Below the pieces are notes generated by a model. That model was not told the origin of the DNA, searched no databases, and saw only the letters and a program-made list of their open reading frames with translations. The position numbers and the translations under genes were made by a program. Shown in pieces: positions 1 through 8,533 of a stretch of DNA of 57,405 nucleotides. The stretch comes from a virus, in the IMG/VR virus record IMGVR_UViG_3300044609_000868, positions 1-57,405 of that record; one strand, written 5' to 3'. How positions within the stretch are numbered: the first letter of the stretch is position 1; every line of letters starts with the position of its first letter.

Positions 1-24
1 ATGGCGGGCTTTCGTGTGTTCTAG
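1..24. repeat. Terminal direct repeat, left copy
   Basis: The first 24 bases recur as the last 24 bases of the window (57382-57405) with one mismatch, at position 14 (g here, a there). A near-identical sequence sitting exactly at both ends suggests a circular or terminally redundant molecule opened at this point. The mismatch argues against a simple exact assembly overlap, but a sequencing error or population variant could explain it. Confidence 0.75.
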
Positions 25-331
25 CTCCGGTCCGCAGGCGACCGGCTGGCACTGACGCCATTCGATCAGCCCCGGACCGCATCGCATCACACTAGCGTGA
101 TGCTGCGATCGGGTCCTCCCGGGCCGAGGGACCCGCGGGTTGATTCGAATCCCATTATTTTCCTAGGCACAATTTGTCGAAGTTGGTGCGAGTCTCATGC
201 GTCTCACGCAAAGACACCCCTTTCCCCGTCAACGAGGCAACCAACCAGACTACCCTCTGGGACTACGTTTTGGTCCTTGGTGTCAACCAAGACTGTAAAC
301 CTGTAACCTTGGTTCACAAGCCCGGCAAACC
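25..331. other. Non-coding leader upstream of terminase; candidate packaging (cos/pac) region
   Basis: No convincing gene is seen here. The stretch holds a 7-bp stem with a 6-base loop (84-90 with 97-103), a second GC-rich hairpin (110-118 with 126-135, one bulge), and a cluster of short inverted CTTGG/CCAAG elements (276-280, 287-291, 308-312) just before the terminase small-subunit gene. In lambda-like phages the packaging site lies beside the small terminase gene, so these repeats are candidates for terminase binding. That role is inferred from position only. Confidence 0.45.
42..59. repeat. 18-bp direct repeat, copy 1
   Basis: An 18-base sequence beginning CCGGCTGG and ending GACGCC occurs here in non-coding DNA and again without mismatch at 9158-9175 inside the tail tube gene. 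The significance is unknown. It could be a trace of recombination, a duplicated binding site, or chance in GC-rich DNA. Confidence 0.6.
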
Positions 332-865
332 TTGCCGCTTATCACCAAATCGGAAGCAGCTGACGCGCTCGGGGTGTCCCGAAACGCCGTCTACAAGGCG
401 ATCAAGCAGGGTCGTCTCCCTGTCGTGCGAACCTCTGACGGCAAGGAGCTGATCAAGTCCGAGACGCTGCGCGAGGACTGGTTCGCCAACACCATGGCCA
501 AAATCGGCGTTGGCCCCAAGCCACCCGCTGGTGAGACCGCCTTTCCTCCAGCGCGACCCAAACGAGACCGATCACTCACCGAACCAGAGCCTGGGGACAT
601 TGTCCCGGACTACAACGAGAGCCGCGCCCGCACCGAATACCTGAAGGCCGAGCTGCTCGAGCTCGAGCGCAAGGAAAAGGAGGGCCTACTGGTCCGGGCC
701 GCAGATGTTCAGGCGAAGTGGGTGGAGGTGCTGACCATCAGCCGCACCAAGGTGCTGGGTGTGCCGAGCAAGGCAAAGCAGCGGATCCCCGATCTCACCC
801 AAGACCAGATCGCGATCCTTGAGGACATCATCCGAGAAGCGTTGGAGGAGTTGGCTGATGGCTGA
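332..865 (+). CDS. Terminase small subunit (Nu1-like)
   Basis: 177 aa. The small terminase subunit recognises phage DNA and recruits the large subunit to start packaging. Residues 1-50 form a MerR/Nu1-type winged helix-turn-helix (EAADALGVSRNAVYKAIKQG) typical of lambda Nu1. Residues 95-125 are a charged helix, likely the oligomerisation coiled coil. It lies directly before the large subunit and overlaps it by 8 nt. The start is TTG at 332 with no strong Shine-Dalgarno sequence, so the exact N-terminus is uncertain. The hairpin-rich leader upstream is the expected place for its DNA target. Confidence 0.85.
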   Translation: MPLITKSEAADALGVSRNAVYKAIKQGRLPVVRTSDGKELIKSETLREDWFANTMAKIGVGPKPPAGETAFPPARPKRDRSLTEPEPGDIVPDYNESRARTEYLKAELLELERKEKEGLLVRAADVQAKWVEVLTISRTKVLGVPSKAKQRIPDLTQDQIAILEDIIREALEELADG

Positions 866-2711
866 AGTCGCGGACCTAGCCAAGGAAGCGCTGAAGGCAT
901 GGAAGCCACCAGAGAAGCTGACGCTCAGCGAATGGGCCGATCGGCATTTCTACCTATCGGCCGAAAGCAGCGCCGAGGCTGGCCGGTGGCACACGCTCCC
1001 CTACCAGAAAGGGATCATGGATGCGATCACCGACCCGTCGATCGAGCAGATCTCGGTGATGAAGAGCGCCCGGGTGGGGTACACCAAGTGCCTGAACGCC
1101 TGCATCGCGTTCCACATCCACCAGGATCCCTGCCCGATGATGCTGGTGCAGCCCACGATCGAGGACGCGCAGGGCTATTCCAAGGAGGAAATCGCGCCAA
1201 TGCTGCGCGACGTGCCGGTGCTGCGCGGGCTGGTGAGCGACAGCAAGGCGAAGGACGGCGCCAACACGATCCTGCAGAAGCAGTACCCGGGCGGAACGCT
1301 GGGCCTGGTGGGCGCCAACTCGCCGCGTGGCTTCCGCCGTGTCAGCCGGCGGATCGTGATGTTTGACGAGACGGATGGCTACCCACCGAGTGCCGGCCCT
1401 GAGGGCGACCAGATCAAGCTGGGCATCAGGCGAACCGAGTACTACTGGAACCGCAAAATCGTGGCAGGGTCGACGCCGACCTTGAAGGATGCCAGCCGGA
1501 TCGAGCGGTTGTATGCGCAGGGTGACCAGCGCCGGTATTTCGTGCCCTGCCCTGATTGCGGGCACATGCAATACCTGAAGTGGGCAAACATGCGGTGGGA
1601 GGACCAGATCTCGCCGGTGCATTACGTGTGTGAGAGCTGCGGCGTGCTGATCCCGCACAGCAAGAAGCGTTGGATGGTGGAACGCGGCGCCTGGCGGCCA
1701 ACGGTACCGGGCAACGGTAAGCATGCGTCGTTTCACATCTGGGCGGCGTACAGCTACTCGCCGAACGCGAGCTGGGACAACCTGCGTGATGAATTCCTCG
1801 AGGCGAAGAGCGACCCTGAAGCGCTGAAGACCTTCGTCAACACGGTGCTGGGCGAGAGCTGGGAGGACGATTACGCAGCGAAGGTGGGCGCCGACAGCCT
1901 GCTCGAGCGTGCGGAGTTCTACGAAGCGCAGATGATTCCGGCCGAGGCCTCGGCGGTGACGGTCGGCTGCGACGTGCAGGACAACAGGCTGAGCCTGAGC
2001 ATCTGGGCGTGGGGCCGCGAAGAAGAAGGCTGGTTGATCGATCGCCAGGTGATTCATGGCGACCCGAGCCGGCCGGAGCCGTGGAAGCAGCTGGATGAGA
2101 TTTTGCTGCGGCCGTTCAAACATGCGCTTGGCGCTGAGTTGCGGCCGGATGTGGTTTGCATTGACTCTGGTGGCCACCACACGATGGAGGTGTACCAGTA
2201 CGCCCGCGAACGGCAGAACATGGGCGTGATTGCGATCAAGGGCCAATCGCAGAAGGGCAAGCCACCAATCGGCAAGCCGTCCAAGGTTGATCTGAACTAC
2301 AAGGGCAAGGCGCTGAAGAAAGGTGCCGAGGTCTATCCAGTGGGTGGCGACACGGTGAAGAGCCTGCTGTTCGGCCGACTAAAGCACAACGAGCCGGGGC
2401 CGGGCTACCTGCACTTCTATGCAGAAGCCGGCAAAGAGTATTTCGAGGAGTTGACGGCAGAAAAACAGATTACGCGGTTCGTTCGCGGTTACCCCGAAAG
2501 GGTATGGGTAAAGAAATCAAGCCAGCGAAACGAAGCGTTGGACGAGCTTGTTTATGCGTACGCAGGATTGAATCGGCTGTACCAGCGGTACGACAGGCGA
2601 ACGATCTGGGATCAGCTGGAGAAACGGCTCGAAAAGCCCGTAGAAAGGGAGCGAAAGGCGCCGCTAAGATCGAACAAGGCTCCAAAGCGGAGCTTTGTCC
2701 GCCAATGGTGA
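858..2711 (+). CDS. Terminase large subunit (GpA family)
   Basis: 617 aa packaging motor and nuclease. ATG at 858 is preceded by GGAGGAG and overlaps the small-subunit stop; a longer reading from 759 is in the wrong frame for the family. The ATPase part shows the Walker-A-like SARVGYTK characteristic of GpA (residues about 69-76) and a Walker B FDETDGYP (about 169-176). A Zn-ribbon-like CPDCG...CESCG lies near residues 230-262. The C-terminal nuclease part has the acidic motifs GCDVQDN (about 371) and CIDSGGHH (about 434). Length is close to lambda gpA (641 aa). Confidence 0.95.
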   Translation: MAEVADLAKEALKAWKPPEKLTLSEWADRHFYLSAESSAEAGRWHTLPYQKGIMDAITDPSIEQISVMKSARVGYTKCLNACIAFHIHQDPCPMMLVQPTIEDAQGYSKEEIAPMLRDVPVLRGLVSDSKAKDGANTILQKQYPGGTLGLVGANSPRGFRRVSRRIVMFDETDGYPPSAGPEGDQIKLGIRRTEYYWNRKIVAGSTPTLKDASRIERLYAQGDQRRYFVPCPDCGHMQYLKWANMRWEDQISPVHYVCESCGVLIPHSKKRWMVERGAWRPTVPGNGKHASFHIWAAYSYSPNASWDNLRDEFLEAKSDPEALKTFVNTVLGESWEDDYAAKVGADSLLERAEFYEAQMIPAEASAVTVGCDVQDNRLSLSIWAWGREEEGWLIDRQVIHGDPSRPEPWKQLDEILLRPFKHALGAELRPDVVCIDSGGHHTMEVYQYARERQNMGVIAIKGQSQKGKPPIGKPSKVDLNYKGKALKKGAEVYPVGGDTVKSLLFGRLKHNEPGPGYLHFYAEAGKEYFEELTAEKQITRFVRGYPERVWVKKSSQRNEALDELVYAYAGLNRLYQRYDRRTIWDQLEKRLEKPVERERKAPLRSNKAPKRSFVRQW

Positions 2712-2715
2712 GGCC

Positions 2716-3315
2716 GTGAAGATTCCTTCAACAATCCGAGCTGGCGACACCGTGGTGTGGGTCGATGACCCGACCGTGGATGTGTTTGGCGCACCGATTG
2801 ACGGAAGCAATCACGGGCTGACCTATTACCTGCGCACGAACCACAACCATCAAGGCGCAACGGTCGCCGGCGTGACGGTGGTCGGCACGCCGCAGGGCAG
2901 TGGCTGGACGTTCACGATCCCGGCGGGGACGACGGCAGGCTTCGTCGCTGACACTTGGTACTTCCAGGCGGTCGCGACAGCAAATGCTGGCGGCGCAAAG
3001 ACGACGCTGGGCAGCGGATCGCTGACGGTTGAGGCCAACATGGCCTACGCCGGCAACCCAAGCGCATTCGACGGCCGCAGCCAGGCGCAGAAGGATCTCG
3101 ATGCAGTGCAGGCTGCAATCCGCTCGCTGATGAATGGCGGTGCGGTGCAGGAGTACCGGATCGGAACCCGCAACCTGAAGCGCTATGAGCTGTCGGAGCT
3201 GCTGGCGCTTGAGTCGCGGCTCAAAGCTGTGGTTGCCCGTGAGAACAAGGCGGCGATGATCGCCAATGGGCTGGGCAACCCCCACAACCTGTTTGTCCGC
3301 TTTGGTGGCCGCTGA
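2716..3315 (+). CDS. Head completion (gpW-like) protein with extra N-terminal beta domain
   Basis: 199 aa from GTG 2716 (a TTG at 2695, inside the terminase gene, would add 7 residues). The C-terminal 65 residues, with DLDAVQAAIRSLMNGG followed by a YELSELLALESRL helix, look like lambda gpW, which sits between terminase and portal and completes the head-tail joining surface. Residues 1-110 are Gly/Thr/Val-rich and beta-like, resembling an Ig-like or decoration fold, which lambda gpW (68 aa) lacks. Gene order (terminase, W, portal) is as in lambda. The stop overlaps the portal start. Confidence 0.65.
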   Translation: MKIPSTIRAGDTVVWVDDPTVDVFGAPIDGSNHGLTYYLRTNHNHQGATVAGVTVVGTPQGSGWTFTIPAGTTAGFVADTWYFQAVATANAGGAKTTLGSGSLTVEANMAYAGNPSAFDGRSQAQKDLDAVQAAIRSLMNGGAVQEYRIGTRNLKRYELSELLALESRLKAVVARENKAAMIANGLGNPHNLFVRFGGR

Positions 3316-4931
3316 TGGGCATCCGCACTCGAGTCATGACGGCCCTTGGATTCGGGGCCAAGCCAACACCGGAGCAGCCACGCCGCCGGCGTCGCACCTA
3401 TGCCGGGGCGATCATCAACCGCCTGACCAGCGACTGGATCAGCAACGGCACCAGCGCCGACGCTGAGATCAAGACCAGCCTGCGCAAGCTGCGTGATCGC
3501 AGCCGCCAGATGGTGCGGGACAACCCGTACGCCCGGCAGGCCAAGCGCACGACGCAGATCAACGTGGTGGGCCAGGGCATCAAGCTGCAGTCGCAGGTGA
3601 TGACGCTGCGCGGCAACAAGCGCGACGAGCGGATCAACGCGGCGATCGAGAGCAAGTGGGAGCGCTGGACCCGCAAGGACCACTGCGATGTGGCGGGCAA
3701 GGCCAGCTTCCACATGTTCGAGTGGCTGGCCGTGGGTGCGCTGCCCGAGTCGGGCGAGGTGCTGTTCAGGATCCACCGCAAGCCGTTCGGCGGCAGCAAG
3801 ATCCCACTGGCGCTGGAGATCATCGAGAGCGATCTGCTCGACGATGAGTACAACGGCGCGGTGAGCGCCAAGGGCAACGAATGGCGCATGGGGGTCGAGA
3901 TCGACCGCTACGGCCGGCCGGTGCAGTATGCGTTCCTGACGCGCCACCCGGGTGACTATTGGTTCCAGGGCACACCGGACAGGGCAAACGTCAAGCACGT
4001 CTTCCTACCAGCGAAGGACGTCATCCACCTTTTTGTGCCCGAGCGCCCGAACCAGCACCGAGGCGTGCCCTGGTTCGCGCCGGTGATTACCGATGCCCAC
4101 CAGCTGGCGGGCTACGAAGAGGCCGCGGTAGTGCGCGCTCGTTCGGCGGCATCGCTGATGGGCTTCATCACCAGCCCCGAGGGCGAGCTCGAGGCGGACG
4201 ATGTCGAGAACGGCCAGCGGATCAGCGAGTTTGAGCCTGGGGTGTTCAAGTACCTCGACCCGGGTCAGTCGGTAACGGTGCCGGACATCTCCTCGCCGGA
4301 TGCGCAGTACGAGGACTTCGTGCGCGCCAAGACGCGGCGGTTTGCGTCTGGCTTTGGCTGCTCCTACGAGACGCTGAGCCGTGATTTCAGCGAGACCAAC
4401 TACAGCAGCAGCCGGCTGTCGCTGCTCGAGGACCGCGACCACTGGAAGGTGGTGCAGTCGTACCTGATCGAAAACTTCCACCTGCGGGTGTTCCGCGAGT
4501 GGCTGGACGTGGCAGTGCTGAGCGGTGAGCTGGCACTGCCTGATTACGAGCTGCGGCCTGAGCGCTATGACAGCCCGAAATGGCTGGCGCGCGGCTGGAG
4601 CTGGGTTGATCCGCTGAAGGAGGTGAAGGCCTACCGCGAGATGGAAGCGGCTGGCTACATGACGAAAGCGCAGATCTGCGCGCAACTGGGTGGTGATCTT
4701 GACGAGAACCTGCAGCAGATTGCGCGTGAACGGCAAACGGCGGAAGAGCTTGGAGTGAAGCTTGATGCCGACATGAACCCGGCCGCTCCCGCTCCCCAGG
4801 AGCAGCCGGTAGGCGGGGAGGCTGCGAGCCCGATTCCTGAGCCTCCCCGCCAGCCTGCGAGATCGCGTCGCAAGAAAGCGTCTAAGGTGGGTGAAGTTCA
4901 ATCTGAGCGTCCAGAGGGACCGCTTAACTGA
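3315..4931 (+). CDS. Portal protein (lambda gpB-type)
   Basis: 538 aa. The dodecameric portal forms the unique head vertex through which DNA is packaged. The N-terminal region (RDNPYARQAKRTTQINVVGQ), FHMFEWLAVGALPESGEVLFR and the segment around FSETNYSSSRLSLLEDR are typical of the lambda-B portal family. The C-terminal about 60 residues are Pro/Ala/Lys-rich and probably disordered. The start overlaps the preceding stop (TGATG) and the end overlaps the capsid start, so the head genes are translationally coupled. Confidence 0.93.
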   Translation: MGIRTRVMTALGFGAKPTPEQPRRRRRTYAGAIINRLTSDWISNGTSADAEIKTSLRKLRDRSRQMVRDNPYARQAKRTTQINVVGQGIKLQSQVMTLRGNKRDERINAAIESKWERWTRKDHCDVAGKASFHMFEWLAVGALPESGEVLFRIHRKPFGGSKIPLALEIIESDLLDDEYNGAVSAKGNEWRMGVEIDRYGRPVQYAFLTRHPGDYWFQGTPDRANVKHVFLPAKDVIHLFVPERPNQHRGVPWFAPVITDAHQLAGYEEAAVVRARSAASLMGFITSPEGELEADDVENGQRISEFEPGVFKYLDPGQSVTVPDISSPDAQYEDFVRAKTRRFASGFGCSYETLSRDFSETNYSSSRLSLLEDRDHWKVVQSYLIENFHLRVFREWLDVAVLSGELALPDYELRPERYDSPKWLARGWSWVDPLKEVKAYREMEAAGYMTKAQICAQLGGDLDENLQQIARERQTAEELGVKLDADMNPAAPAPQEQPVGGEAASPIPEPPRQPARSRRKKASKVGEVQSERPEGPLN

Positions 4932-7192
4932 TGGACGAGCTCAAGGAAAAACAACTCGATACCGCAGATGACGAGCGTGCAATGCACGATCTGTCGAATG
5001 AGCAGGTAGCTGCAATCGGCGAAACAGTCGCTGAAGTAGTAGCTGAGCACATGGCTGAGGTGGTCGAGGATGTAATCGAGACGCTGTCCGGCGAGGATCC
5101 CGAAGAGGAGACCGAGGCGGAAGAGGCCGCTGAGGAAGAGGTGATGCCGATGGTCATCGAGCGCGCCAAGCCCGGCGACCTCAAGACCGGTGATTTCGTC
5201 AGCTGGAACAGCTCCGGCGGTCGCGCCCGCGGCCGGATCGAGCACATCATGCGCGAGGGCACGCTTGGTGTGCCGGGCACCGAGTTCAGTATTGATGCAA
5301 CTGAGGACGACCCAGCTGCATTGATCCGCATCTTCAGCGAAGGCGCTGATGGCTGGCAGGCAACTGAGACAATGGTTGGCCACCGCTTCAGCACACTGAG
5401 CAAGATCGATGCGCTCCGATCGATGGAGGGCAAGTACCAGCGCACCGAGGTCACTGCGTTTGCAGAGGTCGAGGATCGCTCCTTTGAGTTTCCTTTCAGT
5501 TCTGAATACCCCGTGGCCCGGTACTTCGGAAACGAAGTACTGAGCCACGAGGGTGAGTCCGCTGATCTGAGCCGTCTTAATGACGGTGCTCCGCTTCTCT
5601 TCAACCACAACCCCGACAAGGTGGTGGGTGTCGTCGAGCGGGCATGGATCGACGGCAAAAAGAAGCGCGGCTACGTCAAGGTCCGCTTCTCACGCAACAG
5701 CTTCGCCAAGGAGGTGATGGCTGATGTCAAGGATGGCGTTCTTCGGGGCGTCAGCTTTGGTTATGCCATCGACAAGATGGAGGAGCGTGGCGACAACTTC
5801 GTAGCCACTCGCTGGAGTCCGTACGAAGTCTCGGTTGTTAGTGTGCCTGCAGATCCGACTATCGGAATCGGCCGGTCGCTTGCGATCGACTCCGCGGCCC
5901 CCGCCGCATCACCAACCCCTCAAGAACCTGAGGTTCACATGGAGAACACCACCCCTGACGTGGAGGTGATCCGGTCCAAGGCCGTCGAGGCCGAGCGCAG
6001 CCGTATCGCTTCCATTACCGCCCTCGGCGACAAGCACGGCATGACCGAGCTTGCACGTGAGCTCATCGACGGTGGCCGCAGCCTCGACGAGGCCCGTGCT
6101 GCCTTCCTCGAAAAAATCGACACCCGCAGCACCAAAGTGGAGCACCGCATCGAATCGACCAAAGAGGTCGGCCTCAACGAGAAGGAGACCCGCAGCTATT
6201 CCTTCCTGCGCGCCCTGAACTATCTCGCCAACCCCGGCGACAAGCAGGCTGCTGAAGCTGCTGCTTTCGAGCGCGAGATCTCCGAGGCTGCATCCAAGGC
6301 TTACGGCAAGCCCGCCAACGGTCTGATGGTGCCCAACGAGGTGCTCCGTCGTGACCTGACTGCCGGCACCAACAGCGCTGGTGGTTTCACCGTCGCAACC
6401 GACCTGCTGGCCGGCTCCTTCATCGAGCTGCTGCGCAACCGCCTGGCTCTGGCCAATGTCGGCGCCACCGTGCTGAACGGCCTGCAGGGCAACGTGGCAA
6501 TCCCCAAGCAGACCGGTGCCGCCACTGCCTACTGGGTGGGTGAAGGCTCTGCTCCTACCGAGAGCCAGGAAACCCTCGGTCAGGTGACTATGTCACCCAA
6601 GACCGTCGGCGCTTTCGTCGACTACAGCCGCCGCCTGCTGCTCCAGTCCTCCGTGGATGTTGAGCAGATGGTCCGCAACGACCTCGCTCGCGTGATCGCC
6701 CTCGAGATCGACCGCGCTGGTCTGTATGGCTCCGGCTCCAGCAACCAGCCTCTGGGTCTGATCAACACCGCTGGCATCAACACCGTGTCCCTGACCGGCT
6801 ACGGCACCTTCGCCGAGCTGGTGAGCATGGAGACCGAGGTGGCCAAGGACAACGCCGACATCGGCGCCATGCGCTACCTGATGAACGCCTCTGCCCGCGG
6901 CGCTCTGAAGACCACCGCCAAGTCCGCCTCCGCCGTAGCCGCCGGCTTCGTGTACGAGGACGACGAGGTGAACGGCTACCCCGTCGTGCTGTCCAACCAG
7001 CTGCTGCTGGACGACATCGTGTTCGGCGCCTTCAACCAGATGATCCTGGGCATGTGGTCTGGTCTCGACCTGACCCTCGATCCCTACGCCGGCGCCACCA
7101 GCGGCACCGTGCGCATCATCGCTCTGCAGGATGTCGACTTCGCTGTGAAGCAGGCCGGCGCCTTCTGCTACGGCACCGGCGCTCTGTCCTGA
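4931..7192 (+). CDS. Fused prohead protease and major capsid protein (HK97 type)
   Basis: 753 aa polyprotein. Residues 1-75 are acidic and helical. Residues about 79-135 (KTGDFVSWNSSGGRARGRIEH) resemble a small Tudor-like barrel. Residues about 165-325 are an S78-type prohead protease, with a catalytic-type His in FNHNPDKVVG (His226), Ser in GVSFGYAID (Ser275) and the SPYEVSVVSVPADP strand. Residues about 337-440 are a helical delta/scaffold-like region and about 465-753 the HK97-fold capsid (GGFTVATDL, PKQTGAATAYWVGE). An internal ATG at 5939 preceded by GAGG could also give a 417-aa capsid precursor lacking the protease. Codon use in the capsid part is strongly C-ending, as for a highly expressed gene. 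Confidence 0.93.
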   Translation: MDELKEKQLDTADDERAMHDLSNEQVAAIGETVAEVVAEHMAEVVEDVIETLSGEDPEEETEAEEAAEEEVMPMVIERAKPGDLKTGDFVSWNSSGGRARGRIEHIMREGTLGVPGTEFSIDATEDDPAALIRIFSEGADGWQATETMVGHRFSTLSKIDALRSMEGKYQRTEVTAFAEVEDRSFEFPFSSEYPVARYFGNEVLSHEGESADLSRLNDGAPLLFNHNPDKVVGVVERAWIDGKKKRGYVKVRFSRNSFAKEVMADVKDGVLRGVSFGYAIDKMEERGDNFVATRWSPYEVSVVSVPADPTIGIGRSLAIDSAAPAASPTPQEPEVHMENTTPDVEVIRSKAVEAERSRIASITALGDKHGMTELARELIDGGRSLDEARAAFLEKIDTRSTKVEHRIESTKEVGLNEKETRSYSFLRALNYLANPGDKQAAEAAAFEREISEAASKAYGKPANGLMVPNEVLRRDLTAGTNSAGGFTVATDLLAGSFIELLRNRLALANVGATVLNGLQGNVAIPKQTGAATAYWVGEGSAPTESQETLGQVTMSPKTVGAFVDYSRRLLLQSSVDVEQMVRNDLARVIALEIDRAGLYGSGSSNQPLGLINTAGINTVSLTGYGTFAELVSMETEVAKDNADIGAMRYLMNASARGALKTTAKSASAVAAGFVYEDDEVNGYPVVLSNQLLLDDIVFGAFNQMILGMWSGLDLTLDPYAGATSGTVRIIALQDVDFAVKQAGAFCYGTGALS
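5930..5941 (+). promoter_or_regulatory. Possible internal ribosome-binding site and start for capsid precursor
   Basis: GAGG at 5930-5933 lies five bases before an in-frame ATG at 5939, exactly at the junction between the protease part and the delta-like region of the fused capsid gene. In-frame internal starts are used by lambda C/Nu3. Use here is inferred. Confidence 0.45.
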
Positions 7193-7194
7193 GC

Positions 7195-8208
7195 ATGATC
7201 GCTGGTCTGATCAAGGCCAAGCGGAACTACAACCCCTCCCTGATTTCGATCGGGGAGGGCTTTCTGTTGGCGTACCGCTCCGAGCCGGAGGATTTCAAGG
7301 TCAGCGAGATCGTGCTCGCTGAGACGGACCGCAACATGAAGGTGCTGAAGAATCAGCGCTTGAAGGTTCCAGGAATTCCAGATGGTTGCTCGCTCGAGGA
7401 TCCGCGGCTGTTCTGGTTTGGCGGCAATCTGCATTTGGCGTTCTCGATCGCCCGGTACGGCGAGGCCGGCGGCTGGAAGTGCGTGCAGGCCTACGGAAAA
7501 CTGAAGAAGGGCAAGGCTTGGACGCTGGCCAACGTGATCGTGCCCAAATACGGCGCGAATGACTGGTCAGGCAAAGAAAAGAACTGGACGTTTTTTGAAG
7601 CCGAAGGTGCGCTGCGGTGCATCTACGACATGGGCACGGCCGGCTGGGTTGTGCTTGAGCTCGACGGTGATGAGGTGGTGCAAGAGTGGCGTCATGCACC
7701 CGTGGCCTGGCAATGGGGCCGACTGAGCGGTGGGTCGCCGGCGGTCGATTGGGAGGGCCAGAAGATCACGATGATGCACAGCTGGGAGAAGCACCCGAGG
7801 CGCCACCGGCTGTATCACATGGGCTTCCTGACGTTTGACTCAGTGGCACCGCATGCGCCGCGGATGATTTCACAGTCGCCGGTGGTGACAGCGCAGGACG
7901 ACTGGGGAGCACCTGAACATGCTGAGCGTTGGCAGCCGCTGTGCGTGTTCCCGGGTGGACTCGAGGTCTACGGCACTAAGGCGCTGGTGAGCTATGGCCG
8001 CAATGATCTCGACTGCGCCACGGGAGTGTTTCGGATCGAGCGGCTGCGGCCGGTGGCAGGGCGGCGGCTTGCGGGCCGCGAGCAGCGGATTCGGCTACTG
8101 GGCAATGTGATGCTGGGTGGCCGGCAAACCTGGGCTGGGACCGAGGTTTCAGTGCTGGCGGCCGACGCGGCTAGCCTGATTGCACGCGGCAAGGCGGTGG
8201 CGCTGTGA
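7195..8208 (+). CDS. GH130-like glycoside phosphorylase/hydrolase (five-bladed beta-propeller)
   Basis: 337 aa. Features recall the GH130/GH43-type five-bladed propeller enzymes, which phosphorylise or hydrolyse beta-mannosides: YNPSLI followed by GFLLAYRSE, then GCSLEDPRLFWFGGNLHLAFS (GH130 proteins carry an EDPR motif) and the later GGSPAV...ITMMHSW strand pair. It sits tightly between the capsid gene (2-nt gap) and the connector gene (4-nt overlap), so it is expressed with virion proteins. It may be a virion-associated glycan-processing enzyme or a non-enzymatic propeller. I cannot confirm the catalytic residues by eye. Confidence 0.6.
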   Translation: MIAGLIKAKRNYNPSLISIGEGFLLAYRSEPEDFKVSEIVLAETDRNMKVLKNQRLKVPGIPDGCSLEDPRLFWFGGNLHLAFSIARYGEAGGWKCVQAYGKLKKGKAWTLANVIVPKYGANDWSGKEKNWTFFEAEGALRCIYDMGTAGWVVLELDGDEVVQEWRHAPVAWQWGRLSGGSPAVDWEGQKITMMHSWEKHPRRHRLYHMGFLTFDSVAPHAPRMISQSPVVTAQDDWGAPEHAERWQPLCVFPGGLEVYGTKALVSYGRNDLDCATGVFRIERLRPVAGRRLAGREQRIRLLGNVMLGGRQTWAGTEVSVLAADAASLIARGKAVAL

Positions 8209-8480
8209 TCACGGAAGACCTGAACCTGTTCCTTGAGGATTTCGGCGTCACGTGCACTGCGGGGGCCGTAACCGCACTTGGCATTCTCGACATGCCATCG
8301 CAGGTGGTCGCTGATGGCATGGTGCTCACCACCGACTACAAGGTGACGTGTCGCGCCTCGGTGTTTGGCGGCCTCAAGTATGGCGACGCAATCACTGTCG
8401 ATGGCGCCGCTTACACAGTGCGCGAGAATATGCTGATCGATGACGGCAAGTTTTGCGAAATCATGCTGCAGAAGTCCTGA
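8205..8480 (+). CDS. Head-tail attachment/connector protein (gpFII-like)
   Basis: 91 aa. Short beta-rich protein with GDAITVDGAAYTVRE near residues 64-78, the fold signature expected of lambda gpFII-type connectors that form the tail-binding surface on the head. GTG start overlaps the upstream stop (GTGA). Its place, after the capsid and before the tail terminator, matches that role. Function is assigned from position plus weak sequence resemblance. Confidence 0.6.
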   Translation: MITEDLNLFLEDFGVTCTAGAVTALGILDMPSQVVADGMVLTTDYKVTCRASVFGGLKYGDAITVDGAAYTVRENMLIDDGKFCEIMLQKS

Positions 8481-8519
8481 TTTCTCACTCCATCCTTCGC
8501 GCCTACCGTGGCGACCCCC

Positions 8520-8529
8520 GCTAATCTGA
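8520..8529 (+). promoter_or_regulatory. Recurrent GCTANNCTGA element (candidate extended -10), copy 1
   Basis: GCTAATCTGA ends five bases before the ATG of the tail terminator gene, in one of the few gaps of the late operon. The core TAATCT fits the cyanobacterial sigma-70 -10 form TANNNT. Related copies lie at 20899, 27807 and 28948, all in intergenic gaps just before a start codon. A promoter role is inferred. Confidence 0.4.
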
Positions 8530-8533
8530 TGCC

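Noticed and set aside
136-152. tRNA T-arm-like GATTCGAATC sequence in the leader
   Set aside because: It is a simple 10-bp palindrome without matching acceptor, D or anticodon arms.
954-2246. 430-aa minus-strand ORF inside the terminase
   Set aside because: Antisense shadow of the terminase large-subunit gene, His/Arg/Val-rich with no recognisable domain.
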